Positions 43,653 through 51,083 are shown, counted from the stretch's first letter. The stretch is 64,000 nt of DNA from Sphingomonas sp. PAMC 26621 (GCF_000251145.1 NZ_AIDW01000036.1:124001-188000); one strand, 5' to 3'. Notes: generated from the letters alone by a model not told the origin. Numbers and translations: made by a program.

Positions 43653-43804
43653 GTGGCCTTAAGCTCCTCGGTTTCAGCACGTTGAAGGGAATCGAGCGCG
43701 CCGACCTCGACCAGCGCGCGAAGCTCGTCCAGGCTGAAGGACGTGCCAGTTTCGTTGCGCAAAGCGCGTTTGAACTTCTTCGCCAGAGTGGTGATGTCGC
43801 TCAT
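43505..43804 (-). CDS. Small protein upstream of integrase, possible excisionase
   Basis: 99 aa, ATG 43804 overlapping the previous stop. First 45 residues (ITTLAKKFKRALRNETGTSFSLDELRALVEVGALDSL) form a helical bundle; the remaining Ser/Thr/Pro-rich part overlaps the integrase 5' end by 148 bp in another frame. Excisionase is suggested only by position. Confidence 0.5.
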   Translation of the reverse strand: MSDITTLAKKFKRALRNETGTSFSLDELRALVEVGALDSLQRAETEELKATWAAKHHPTSSAISGSTSGATASRPTSGKSPATTPKLDRSAIAALGAGA

Positions 43805-44328
43805 AGCGCACTCCAAGGTTGAGGGATGATGTCGTGCCCCACGTAGAGCGGGTGCTTCGGCGTTCCGTCGGCGTTGATCTGGAAGGCGGTGACGCGGGCG
43901 CCGGCGGCGGCGAGCAGCCCCAGCACGGCGCGCCCGCGGTCGAGGTGCCGCCCATGCGCGCCCCAAGCTGCGACCAGCGCCACCTTGCGTTCGATCGAGA
44001 TCAGCGCCGCCAGACGGATCGCTTCGTCGTTCTCCGGTCCGATCGGCTCGGGATGCAGCTTCATCACGCGCGGATCGGTGGCGCGTAGGGCAAACAGATT
44101 GACGACCACCACGCCCCCATACGCCCAGGCGCGCGCGCGCTTGGCGAGACCAGCGATCGTCGGATCGAGCTTCTCGTGTGTCGCGGTCGACGGGTTCAGC
44201 ATGCAGACGACGAGCGGCGGCAGCGCGCGGTCCCAGATCCACGACAGGCTGTAGCGATGGGCCTCGTCGTCGGAGAAGGTGGCGGTGCACTTCATGCCGG
44301 AGAGGTCGCTGCGTGATAGGGTCTTCAT
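43801..44328 (-). CDS. DUF1643-family protein
   Basis: 175 aa. VVCMLNPSTATHEKLDPTIAGLAKRARAWAYGGVVVVNLFALRATDP is the signature of DUF1643, followed by ALVAAWGAHGRH and LYVGHDIIPQPW. The family is common in phages and restriction islands; biochemical role not established. ATGA overlaps on both sides. Confidence 0.8.
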   Translation of the reverse strand: MKTLSRSDLSGMKCTATFSDDEAHRYSLSWIWDRALPPLVVCMLNPSTATHEKLDPTIAGLAKRARAWAYGGVVVVNLFALRATDPRVMKLHPEPIGPENDEAIRLAALISIERKVALVAAWGAHGRHLDRGRAVLGLLAAAGARVTAFQINADGTPKHPLYVGHDIIPQPWSAL

Positions 44329-44605
44329 CGTTCCCCGTCCCGCTTGACGACGACGCCGGGCCGAACGAATTTCAGATCCTCGGTGATCGTGACGATCGCT
44401 TTGGTGCCGGTCTTGTAAGGTGGTGACCCGGCGGTCTCGTCCTCGAATCGCACGTCAACGTTACTCCGGGACCTTTCGCGCTCGTTGGCGCTCGAGCGCC
44501 TATTTGCAGGCAGACGGCATCTGCGATCAAACGCTCGAGCTCTTTGCTATCCAAGACTGCGTGGTGTTTCCGGACGTGAGTCTCGGTGGTGACGACGTCT
44601 TTCAT
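44325..44605 (-). pseudogene. Small early protein, apparent one-base frameshift
   Basis: ATG 44605 overlaps the upstream stop; MKDVVTTETHVRKHHAVLDSK to SAKGPG, then the frame fails near 44466. Restoring one base joins VDVRFEDETAGSPPYKTGTKAIVTITEDLKFVRPG with a TGA at 44325-44327 that overlaps the DUF1643 start, as expected for this operon. Uncorrected it runs to 44372. About 92 aa if repaired. Confidence 0.55.
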
Positions 44606-44865
44606 TGCTGCTCGGGCTCCTCGTCCCAATGCTTGTTCAGGATATCGACGACGCGGCGGGCGATCGCTTCCGGCTCGTTTGCGTATGCCGAGACAATCAG
44701 GACCGGGAAGTTCAGGCTATGGCTGGTGCTGCCGCTCTCGTTCCGGACCGGCGCGCTCTGGTAGAGCACCGCCCAGGCCGTTCGGTCTGCCGAGTCGAGG
44801 TTACGCAGGTAGGCAGTCTGATCGGCAGACCAGCACAAGTGGTCCTTGCTTACGGCGGCGGTCAT
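44602..44865 (-). CDS. Hypothetical early protein, 87 aa
   Basis: Mixed alpha/beta protein (LCWSADQTAYLRNLDSADRTAWAVLYQSAP, LNFPVLIVSAYANEPEAIARRVVDILNKHW). Starts and stops overlap neighbours by 4 bp. No recognised domain. Confidence 0.6.
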   Translation of the reverse strand: MTAAVSKDHLCWSADQTAYLRNLDSADRTAWAVLYQSAPVRNESGSTSHSLNFPVLIVSAYANEPEAIARRVVDILNKHWDEEPEQQ

Positions 44866-45155
44866 TGGATGCCAGCTCCTACTACCGGCTCATCCTTGCC
44901 GACGAAGGTGGCACTCACATCGCTAGCGACTGAGGTGCCGGTCGAGATCCGCGTCAGGATAGCGAACAGCCGGTCCATTTCGTGCTGTCCGACGATGAAC
45001 GAATCCTCTGCGGTGTCCGGATGGCTGATCACGATGCTTACCTCGCAATCGGCACCGGCACGCTCTGCGAGCTCGCGAAGGAAGTCGATCGCAGTTGCCG
45101 ACGCCATCTTGAGCTCGTCGAGCAGGTTCTGGTTTGCTGTCGCCATGTCGCTCAT
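44862..45155 (-). CDS. Hypothetical early protein, 97 aa
   Basis: ATG 45155 overlaps the MazG-like stop. Helical N-terminus (LLDELKMASATAIDFLRELAERAG) then beta strands (CEVSIVISHPDTAEDSFIVGQHEMD). Small soluble phage protein, family unknown. Confidence 0.6.
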   Translation of the reverse strand: MSDMATANQNLLDELKMASATAIDFLRELAERAGADCEVSIVISHPDTAEDSFIVGQHEMDRLFAILTRISTGTSVASDVSATFVGKDEPVVGAGIQ

Positions 45156-45613
45156 CGGATTACCTTCCCGGCATCGTTCGCGCCCGACCGAGGCTCGCTC
45201 TCCCACAATCCAGGCGGATCGAAGCGGTTGAAGCCTTTCGCGGACTGCTCGGTAGGCAGACGATGAGGCAACCCGACCTTCTCCGATGTCGCATTAAATT
45301 TTGCGGCGGTGGCTTGGGCCAGATCGATCCCATAATATGCGGCCAGCTTGTCGAGGCAGACAACGACGTCGCCGATCTCTTCCGCAAGGTCCGCGACGGT
45401 GGCGCGCGAACCCCGCCAGCTCTGCGCTTCCCGGTGCAGCTTTTTGACGACGTTCAGCACCTCGCCGACCTCTCCTCCAAGCTCGGTGGCGTGGAACAGG
45501 CCGCAAGGTAGCTCAGTCTCGCTGCACCACGTCGCCATCCGGTCCGCAGCGACGCGACGCAGCTGGGTCAGAAAGTCCTCGCGCATCGGCGCGGCGGTGG
45601 GGGTGTCGTTCAT
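45152..45613 (-). CDS. MazG-like nucleotide pyrophosphohydrolase with AAPMRED leader
   Basis: 153 aa from ATG 45613. ELGGEVGEVLNVVKKLHRE and EEIGDVVVCLDKLAAYYGIDL carry the acidic ExxE and ExxD metal-binding motifs of all-alpha NTP pyrophosphatases. Phage MazG proteins hydrolyse NTPs/dNTPs or lower ppGpp and so adjust host metabolism. The start MNDTPTAAPMREDF shares its DNA with two prophage 1 genes. Confidence 0.75.
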   Translation of the reverse strand: MNDTPTAAPMREDFLTQLRRVAADRMATWCSETELPCGLFHATELGGEVGEVLNVVKKLHREAQSWRGSRATVADLAEEIGDVVVCLDKLAAYYGIDLAQATAAKFNATSEKVGLPHRLPTEQSAKGFNRFDPPGLWESEPRSGANDAGKVIR

Positions 45614-45618
45614 CGGTG

Positions 45619-46857
45619 TCAGGCTCCCACAAGGTCGCGAAAGAGGATCGGCTGTTCGCTGCCGTCGGCGAAGACGCTGTCGAGCCAGGCAGCGGCGCTG
45701 GGTTCGTCGCCGCCCCATTTATCGGGATAGGTGCGCTCGGCGATGAGACGGCGGATAAGCGCCTCCTCTTCAGCGTTGATCAGATCGATGCCGCGTTCCG
45801 GCGTGCCGGCTGCGACCGCGCCGGCGCAGACACGGCGCTGAATATCAAGAATCTGCTCAAGGGCAGCGCTCCGCGCTTCCAGCGTCAACGGTCCCATGCG
45901 TTGCGGGTTCTTCGCGATCGATCCGTCTTTTAGCCGTTCGACACCGGACTTGCGGTGTCGCTGCGCGGGCAGTCGCATCCAGCGATAGATCGGCCGCAAC
46001 TCGAGCAGCGGCGTCAGGTGGGTCCACCCCGGCGTCGCGACGATGACTGCAAGCGCCGTATCTTCGGCGGCGAGTGGGCAACCGGTGCAGCCCGTACGAG
46101 CGTTGACCTCGACGGCGTCGTCACCGCCATAGGCATCCGCCAAGATCGCGGTGGGCCAGCCCCCGAATTCATCGCGCGGTGCGTAGACCTTTAGCCAATC
46201 CCAGACGATGCAAACGCCCCAGTGCAGGATCGGCGCGAGCGTTGCGATCCGACCGCGAATTCCTGGGGAGTTCGGCAGAACCTGTTGATACCAGCCCTGC
46301 CCGCACTCGGCACCGTCCTTCGAGCACGACATGCGGATGCGGCCATCGCGGACGGCGCTTTCGCCTTCACGTACGCCGGTGATCGTCAGCAGCGTACCCG
46401 GCAGGGATTTGAGCACCTCAGCCATGGCCGCGGCCATTGGATCGACCTTGATCTGGCGAGTGCACCAGCGCAGCGTGTTGTTGTTCGGCGGTGGGACGCC
46501 GCGCCCCAAGATGTACGGCATGAAGCGTTTCTCGATCGGCGCGCGGACGACGATCACCTTGATCCAGTTGCGCTCACTCAGCTTGGCCATGATCATTTCC
46601 GCGGCGGCCTGAATGGGCGGAAGTTCCTGCCGAGTGTCGGCGTACAGCACGTAAAGGCATTCTGGCCGCGGCAGTTCACCAGCGTCGATCAGATGGACGA
46701 TCAGCGACAGGGTCGCGGTGCTATCCTTGCCGCCCGACCACGCGACCGCGACGTGTTCGTGCTGATCCCAGTAAGCACGGAGAGACGCGAGGGTCATCTC
46801 GACCGCTTCCTCGTGCAGCATACGCGCGCCCCGCGCAAAGAGGTTGTCGACGGCCAT
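45619..46857 (-). CDS. PP-loop PAPS-reductase-like protein, DndC-like
   Basis: 412 aa. AVAWSGGKDSTATLSLIVH is the ATP-pyrophosphatase P-loop; NNNTLRWCTRQIKVDP is the conserved WCTR segment of DndC/PAPS reductases; MSCSKDGAECG and ARTGCTGCPLA supply Cys residues able to hold an Fe-S cluster, as in DndC sulfurtransferases. No dndA/B/D/E neighbours are visible, so a complete phosphorothioation system is absent; another sulfur or nucleic-acid modification is possible. Confidence 0.75.
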   Translation of the reverse strand: MAVDNLFARGARMLHEEAVEMTLASLRAYWDQHEHVAVAWSGGKDSTATLSLIVHLIDAGELPRPECLYVLYADTRQELPPIQAAAEMIMAKLSERNWIKVIVVRAPIEKRFMPYILGRGVPPPNNNTLRWCTRQIKVDPMAAAMAEVLKSLPGTLLTITGVREGESAVRDGRIRMSCSKDGAECGQGWYQQVLPNSPGIRGRIATLAPILHWGVCIVWDWLKVYAPRDEFGGWPTAILADAYGGDDAVEVNARTGCTGCPLAAEDTALAVIVATPGWTHLTPLLELRPIYRWMRLPAQRHRKSGVERLKDGSIAKNPQRMGPLTLEARSAALEQILDIQRRVCAGAVAAGTPERGIDLINAEEEALIRRLIAERTYPDKWGGDEPSAAAWLDSVFADGSEQPILFRDLVGA

Positions 46858-46860
46858 TGT

Positions 46861-47208
46861 TCAGCCTTCACCATTGTTGAGGACGGCGGCACGTGAGGCG
46901 AGCCGGTGATAGACAGGGGTGGCGGGCGCACCGACGATGAGCCGGACAATCGCGGGATGGTGGAGCTTGCCGCCGGCACCCATCCAAGTCAGGCGACCGT
47001 AGTGGATCCAGTCCTCGGGCAGCTCGGACGCGCCGAACCGCAGCAGCGGCTCGATGTCCTCCGGATGCTCGGCGAGGTAGGAGACGAAGCTCCCAGCCGT
47101 CTGCGTACCGCTGACGCCTGCGGCCTGCGCCAATGCTTCCGAGACCTCGGCGAGCCGCCTGATCACCGCGGCGGCGGCGGCGAAGTCCATCGTCGACAGG
47201 TCAGTCAT
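46861..47208 (-). CDS. Hypothetical early protein, 115 aa
   Basis: From ATG 47208, overlapping the upstream stop. Ala-rich helix (FAAAAAVIRRLAEVSEALAQAAG) then LPEDWIHYGRLTWMGAGGKLHHPAIVRLIVG. No recognised domain; 3 bp gap to the DndC-like gene suggests coexpression. Confidence 0.6.
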   Translation of the reverse strand: MTDLSTMDFAAAAAVIRRLAEVSEALAQAAGVSGTQTAGSFVSYLAEHPEDIEPLLRFGASELPEDWIHYGRLTWMGAGGKLHHPAIVRLIVGAPATPVYHRLASRAAVLNNGEG

Positions 47209-47387
47209 GGCAGCACCGTCGCGCAGATGGCACCGACCATGACGACCGCGCATGCGAACGCAGCGCCGCCAAAGACGGTGGCGAACTCGGGGTGCCGACC
47301 ACGCAGGACCCGGCTGCTCCCCCATAGGAGTAAAACGAAGAGAAAAGTGCCGGCGGCGATCGCCAACGGCAGGCTGGCGCGACTCAT
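47205..47387 (-). CDS. Two-span membrane protein
   Basis: 60 aa, two hydrophobic helices (LPLAIAAGTFLFVLLLWG and FGGAAFACAVVMVGAICATV) joined by a basic loop. Overlaps both neighbours by 4 bp. Expressed in the early operon, so a holin role is unlikely; membrane-directed host takeover or exclusion is possible. Confidence 0.55.
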   Translation of the reverse strand: MSRASLPLAIAAGTFLFVLLLWGSSRVLRGRHPEFATVFGGAAFACAVVMVGAICATVLP

Positions 47388-47860
47388 GCGAACTCACCGC
47401 ATCCACGACCGACGAGCTCGCCGTTCTCGCCGCCCGTGAAGTCGCGCCAATGCACCCAACCCTTCGGACAGGCGAAGCCCCACTCGCGGACCTTGGGCCC
47501 GGTCATGAACAGCGACACCGCGCGCTCGCCGGGTAGGATCTCAAGACGGTGCAGCGCGTCGGCGCCGCGGCTGCCGATCCACCCGGCCTCGCGCCTGAAC
47601 GAACCCTCTGGCGTGTGCTCGACGTAGCGGCCCGAGAGCAGCATCGACGTGTTCGGCCACGGGTGGTCGTGCAGCGCGCGGTCATCGTCGCTGCGCAGGA
47701 TCTCGTGCAGGTAGACGTTCGCGCCCTCATTGCGCGGCACGACCCACCAGCGGCGGAGATACGGTGCGGCGGCCTCGCCGATGATGAAGTCCGGCGCACG
47801 CGCCATGACGTCCTGCGCCCATTCCGCCATATCGGCGGCGGTGGCGTATCCGATGCTCAT
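47384..47860 (-). CDS. Cupin-like phage protein
   Basis: 158 aa. LHDHPWPNTSMLLSGRYVEHTPEG and RLEILPGERAVSLFMTGPKVREWGF follow the two-motif cupin pattern with His residues for metal. The prophage 2 gene at 58175-58594 has the same core (HSHPWSFTSEVLHGGY). Such cupins recur in phages; substrate unknown. Confidence 0.65.
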   Translation of the reverse strand: MSIGYATAADMAEWAQDVMARAPDFIIGEAAAPYLRRWWVVPRNEGANVYLHEILRSDDDRALHDHPWPNTSMLLSGRYVEHTPEGSFRREAGWIGSRGADALHRLEILPGERAVSLFMTGPKVREWGFACPKGWVHWRDFTGGENGELVGRGCGEFA

Positions 47861-48255
47861 ACCGATGCTCCCGCGCCGGCACGCCGGCAGTAATCGATGA
47901 AAGAGAGGTTGCAGTCGGCGTCGAGCCAGGCCTGATAGCGGCGCTGGCTGCGCGTCAGCTTGGGCGGCGGGGGGCTGTTCGCGGCGACGAACTCCCGGCC
48001 CTCGTCGGTGACGAAGAATGCATCCATGCCGCCATACATCTCGACGTTCGCCCGGCGCTTCATCAAACCGGCCTCGAACAGCGCTATGCAGTGAGGGTGA
48101 TCGTCGCTCCCGGCACCGGTGACGAAGTGCGAGCGATATTGGTCACCCTGACCATACTGGTCGACACCGAGGGCGTGCTGCAGGATATGCAGCTGGCGTG
48201 CGGCGGCGCCCGCGCGCACCGTAGGCGCAGAGACGATGATTGGACGATCAGTCAT
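47857..48255 (-). CDS. Hypothetical early protein, 132 aa
   Basis: LHILQHALGVDQYGQGDQYRSHFVTG and MDAFFVTDEGREFVAANSP suggest a small helix-turn-helix-like fold (ArsR-like wing possible). Its start codon shares the palindrome CATG (48253-48256) with the divergent gene at 48254. Confidence 0.6.
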   Translation of the reverse strand: MTDRPIIVSAPTVRAGAAARQLHILQHALGVDQYGQGDQYRSHFVTGAGSDDHPHCIALFEAGLMKRRANVEMYGGMDAFFVTDEGREFVAANSPPPPKLTRSQRRYQAWLDADCNLSFIDYCRRAGAGASV

Positions 48256-48541
48256 GACCGATTCCGATGTTGCGGAGTTTGAAATGCCCCTGAAGTTTCA
48301 GGGCACGCTTGCCGGCGACCCGCAATTCGAGGGTATGAAGCGGCGGGTAACGATCACCCGGGCGGCTATCCTCAAGGCGATCGACCTGCCCCTCACCTTC
48401 GCGACGCAGGACATCTACGACGAGTTCTTCTCCGACATCTGGATGCAGGTGAGGAGCGAGGCTTGGCACAAACGGCCGGAGGGCGGCGCGATCCGCATCG
48501 ACGTCGAAGACATCAGGGACGGGGAGCCGGGCGGAAACTGA
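48254..48541 (+). CDS. Hypothetical protein on opposite strand
   Basis: 95 aa, MTDSDVAEFEMPLKFQGTLAG then VTITRAAILKAIDLPLTFATQDIYDEFFSDIWMQV. Composition is much more protein-like than the antisense frame, so the plus strand is chosen. The only rightward gene in a leftward operon; its start overlaps the divergent gene start base for base. Must have its own promoter inside the neighbour. Confidence 0.6.
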   Translation: MTDSDVAEFEMPLKFQGTLAGDPQFEGMKRRVTITRAAILKAIDLPLTFATQDIYDEFFSDIWMQVRSEAWHKRPEGGAIRIDVEDIRDGEPGGN

Positions 48542-48549
48542 ACCACGCT

Positions 48550-48735
48550 TCACGACGGCATCCCGTCATGCTGGACGCCATTAAGCAGGCGCCCGGCGGC
48601 ACTATTGTCCGGCCTCCGAACAACATGGAACTCGCCGCCACGGCGATCTTCGTCCGCGCGCCTGCGCTTCTCCGCCAAGACGCGTCCGAGCAGGTCATAG
48701 TCGTAGCGCTCAAAGCGCGTACCCTCGCCGATCAT
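48550..48735 (-). CDS. Hypothetical protein, 61 aa
   Basis: Charged small protein (MIGEGTRFERYDYDLLGRVLAEKRRRADED). Start overlaps the upstream stop (48732-48735). Convergent with the gene at 48254. Not recognised. Confidence 0.5.
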   Translation of the reverse strand: MIGEGTRFERYDYDLLGRVLAEKRRRADEDRRGGEFHVVRRPDNSAAGRLLNGVQHDGMPS

Positions 48736-48938
48736 AGCGCACCCCGCATACGGACCGGGCCCGTGTCAGGCGTGTGGGGCTTGGCGGCGTCCCAGCGCGT
48801 CTCATCGACTTCGAACGGCGGACGTTCGCGGTTCCGGTGGCGGCAAAGCACCTTCCCGTTGCGCGTTGGCACGGTCGACAGGCGGCGGAGCGGCAGGAAG
48901 TGACCGGTGGTCACCTCGACGTTGCGATACTGGGCCAT
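48732..48938 (-). CDS. Hypothetical protein, 68 aa
   Basis: Basic beta-rich peptide (YRNVEVTTGHFLPLRRLSTVPTRNGKVLCRHR). Overlaps its upstream neighbour by one base and downstream by 4. No family. Confidence 0.5.
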   Translation of the reverse strand: MAQYRNVEVTTGHFLPLRRLSTVPTRNGKVLCRHRNRERPPFEVDETRWDAAKPHTPDTGPVRMRGAL

Positions 48939-49213
48939 CAGCGCACCGCCTGCGCGGCGGGTGCCTGCTGCGCCTGGTGGACGAAGACCGGGAGGGCGTT
49001 GAACAGCATCGACGCCACCAGGATCACGGCGGCGATCAGCACGACCCGCGTCAGAACGAATTCCAGAAGCTCGGCGTTGGCGCGCATCCGATCGTTCTGG
49101 CGGCGCGCTGCGCGCTCCTCGTCAGCTATGCGGAACCAGTCGGCTGGCGTAAGTTCGATCGGCGCGACTTCGCGATCGCGCTGCTGCGCGATGGGGGTGC
49201 GGTCCATCTTCAT
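48938..49213 (-). CDS. Single-span membrane protein
   Basis: 91 aa from ATG 49213, overlapping the upstream stop. Soluble N-terminal half (IELTPADWFRIADEERAARRQNDRMRANAEL), then one C-terminal membrane helix (VVLIAAVILVASMLFNALPVFV) and an Ala/Gln tail. Orientation suggests a cytoplasmic domain anchored at the membrane. Confidence 0.6.
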   Translation of the reverse strand: MKMDRTPIAQQRDREVAPIELTPADWFRIADEERAARRQNDRMRANAELLEFVLTRVVLIAAVILVASMLFNALPVFVHQAQQAPAAQAVR

Positions 49214-49563
49214 ATCGTGGCATCCGTCCATTTGATCTCGCCCGAGGGCGTGATGATTTTGACACGCCGACCGTCGCGAGATTTCACGAGCAGCGGGCAA
49301 CGGAGGTAGATCGTCTTGTAGATGTCCCAGGGGTCGCTGGGGTTCGGCATCAGCAGCGGCACCTGATACGACCAGACCTTCTTGGCGCTGCTGCCGGGCT
49401 TCCGCGTCTCGAGCGTGGCGATCTGCTCCTTGGTCCAGGGCGAACCCTCGACCGCGGTTCCCTGCCAGACGTCATGCATCGACGGTCGAACCTTGGGCCC
49501 GGACTGGAGCGCGATCTTAATCTCGAGCGCGGACAGGCGCGGCGTTTCTGCTGCGTCGGTCAT
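49210..49563 (-). CDS. Hypothetical early protein, 117 aa
   Basis: Soluble mixed-fold protein with SPWTKEQIATLETRKPG and VWSYQVPLLMPNPSDPWDIYKTIYLRCPLLVKS. Start and stop overlap neighbours. No recognised domain. Confidence 0.55.
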   Translation of the reverse strand: MTDAAETPRLSALEIKIALQSGPKVRPSMHDVWQGTAVEGSPWTKEQIATLETRKPGSSAKKVWSYQVPLLMPNPSDPWDIYKTIYLRCPLLVKSRDGRRVKIITPSGEIKWTDATI

Positions 49564-49997
49564 CAGCCGGAATATCCCGTATAGGCGTGACAGGCACCGC
49601 GCGCCGCGGCGTCGAGACGCAGCGCCTCGCGATAGTCGGCATCAGCGCGGGCGAGCGCAGCCTCGGTCACGCGGACATGCTCGGCGCGGCCCTTACGCTC
49701 GGCCTCGAGCGCGACCGTCATCTGCCGCGCGCTGGGCTTGCGGTTAATCTTGGAGCGCTTGATCTCGTTGGCGTCGATCGCGAGGATCGCCATGAAGGCA
49801 TCGCAGTCGAGGCCGATCCGCTCCGCACGGAGCCCGATCTCAGACGCCAGATCGCGCACATACGCTTTCACCGCAGCCTGCACGTTCAAGTCATTGCGGA
49901 CCCGCTCGTAACGCAGCTTGGCCTTCTCTGCCCGCATCCGGGCGAATACCGGGCGAAGCTCTGCGATAGCCAGATCAAGGTCGGGATCACGCGTCAT
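49563..49997 (-). CDS. Hypothetical helical early protein
   Basis: 144 aa from ATG 49997. Almost wholly helical and Ala/Arg/Glu-rich (LRPVFARMRAEKAKLRYERVRND, LEAERKGRAEHVRVTEAALARADADYREAL), probably a coiled coil. The upstream gene ends inside its start (ATGA). Confidence 0.55.
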   Translation of the reverse strand: MTRDPDLDLAIAELRPVFARMRAEKAKLRYERVRNDLNVQAAVKAYVRDLASEIGLRAERIGLDCDAFMAILAIDANEIKRSKINRKPSARQMTVALEAERKGRAEHVRVTEAALARADADYREALRLDAAARGACHAYTGYSG

Positions 49998-50362
49998 CGC
50001 GGCGCGCCCTCGACATACGCCCAGCGCGCGCGGTGCGGCGACGCCTTCGCGTATGCCTTGCCCGCCTCGAAATGGTCGACGCGATACTTCGCCTGCCAAG
50101 TGCGCAGGCCGATGCTGTCCTTCTCCCGGTGCGCGCCCGAGCAGAGCGGCACGGCGTGATAGTCGGGGCTCTTGAGGCCAACGCCTTTCATGCCGTCAGC
50201 ATCGGAGTGCGACGCTTCCATCACGCCGGAGCAGACATGCCCCGCCCGCCCCTCAATCAGGCAGGGGCGCTTCCGCAGCCAAGCAAGGTGGGTCGGGAAA
50301 CGCCGGTCGGCATCCGCCTTCATGCTGTTGCGCTGGCGCGGCCGGACATCGACGCGGAACAT
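49994..50362 (-). CDS. DUF968/HNH-like recombination protein
   Basis: 122 aa from ATG 50362. CLIEGRAGHVCSGVMEASHSDADGMKGVGLKSPDYHAVPLCSGAHREKDSIG resembles the Cys/His core of DUF968 and HNH-type proteins in phages (a-c-H...PLC..HH). Probably metal-dependent nuclease or DNA-binding factor; the match is by motif only. Confidence 0.6.
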   Translation of the reverse strand: MFRVDVRPRQRNSMKADADRRFPTHLAWLRKRPCLIEGRAGHVCSGVMEASHSDADGMKGVGLKSPDYHAVPLCSGAHREKDSIGLRTWQAKYRVDHFEAGKAYAKASPHRARWAYVEGAPR

Positions 50363-50661
50363 CAGCGCTCGACCAATACGTAATGGGTGATCCCGCACAG
50401 GTCGCCGTGGTCACGGTTCCAGCGGCGCTCCCACGCGCCCGCCCGGCGCGGCGGCTGGAAATAGTCGAACTCGGATTCGAAGACGCACTGGATCTGCACC
50501 AGCGTCTGCGGCGGGAGCGGGCAATCGCCCCCTGCCCATGCGATCGGCTGCGCCTGCTCGGCGTCCAGCCCATCAAGCAACACCTTGTCGGTGACTGCCT
50601 TGCTGAAAACTTCGGGTGGTAGCAGGGCCACTTCGATCTCCTCGCCACCTGCATGCCGCAC
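50362..50661 (-). CDS. Hypothetical first gene of leftward operon
   Basis: 99 aa from GTG 50661, the first codon after the early promoter at about 50690-50720. IEVALLPPEVFSKAVTDKVLLDGLDAEQAQPIAWAGGD then aromatic C-terminal part (FQPPRRAGAWERRW). Same position as host-takeover or anti-restriction genes in other phages; no homology recognised. Confidence 0.5.
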   Translation of the reverse strand: MRHAGGEEIEVALLPPEVFSKAVTDKVLLDGLDAEQAQPIAWAGGDCPLPPQTLVQIQCVFESEFDYFQPPRRAGAWERRWNRDHGDLCGITHYVLVER

Positions 50662-50689
50662 GGCGCGGCTGATCAGGTGGCGAGGAGAA

Positions 50690-50741
50690 CTTTATGCGGG
50701 GAGTTTCCCGCAGTCAATAGGAGCGCGGGATGTTTCCCGCT
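50690..50741 (-). promoter_or_regulatory. Prophage 2 leftward promoter with two operators
   Basis: On the minus strand TTGACT, 17 bp, TAAAGT. Operator TGCGGGGAGTTTCCCGCA (50695-50712) lies within the promoter, exactly in the spacer; a second, CGCGGGATGTTTCCCGCT (50724-50741), lies just upstream. Both match TGCGGG-N6-CCCGCA found at the repressor gene, so the repressor should shut off the leftward operon including integrase. Confidence 0.75.
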
Positions 50742-50747
50742 TTTTTA

Positions 50748-51083
50748 TCAGCTGGAGGCCTTCAGGCCCACGCATTGTTTCCAAATTCCGCCAATCGTGC
50801 CGAACTTTTTGCGCCACTCCACGCGGCTGCCTGCACCTTCGGGGATCACCGTGAAGGCCATCGAAACGCCTCCATAGCCATTCTTGATCAGGACGACCTT
50901 GGACCCGTTGTCTTGGTCCAAGGCGGCCGTGTTATTCTTGTTCGCAAGGCAGAACGCGACCTTGTTGGCCGAGTCTTGCGAATGAAATGTCTCGGTGACC
51001 GGGCCATTCAAGACGGTTTGCGTAGAGGCGCAACCTGCCAAAAGAGCCGCTGCCCCCAGCGTACCCAAAACTAGGACCTTCAT
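50748..51083 (-). CDS. Lipoprotein expressed behind the repressor
   Basis: 111 aa from ATG 51083 (GGGGGA 5 nt upstream). Signal peptide MKVLVLGTLGAAALLAGC ends in a lipobox with acceptor Cys 18; mature part about 94 aa with three more Cys, possibly disulfides. It lies 39 bp after the repressor on the same strand, so it should be made in the lysogen. Phage lipoproteins in this position often block superinfection; here inferred, no family recognised. Confidence 0.65.
   Translation of the reverse strand: MKVLVLGTLGAAALLAGCASTQTVLNGPVTETFHSQDSANKVAFCLANKNNTAALDQDNGSKVVLIKNGYGGVSMAFTVIPEGAGSRVEWRKKFGTIGGIWKQCVGLKASS

Noticed and set aside
45619-46857. Complete Dnd phosphorothioation defence locus
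   Set aside because: Only a DndC-like gene is present; DndA, B, D, E or Ssp partners are not seen within the window.
48248-48553. Minus-strand 101-aa frame opposite 48254-48541
   Set aside because: Would keep operon direction, but its sequence is Arg/Val/Asp mirror-like, and the plus frame is clearly more protein-like.
50725-50747. Intrinsic terminator (GCGGGA hairpin followed by six T on plus strand)
   Set aside because: No plus-strand gene ends there; the hairpin is one of five matching operator dyads, so operator is preferred.
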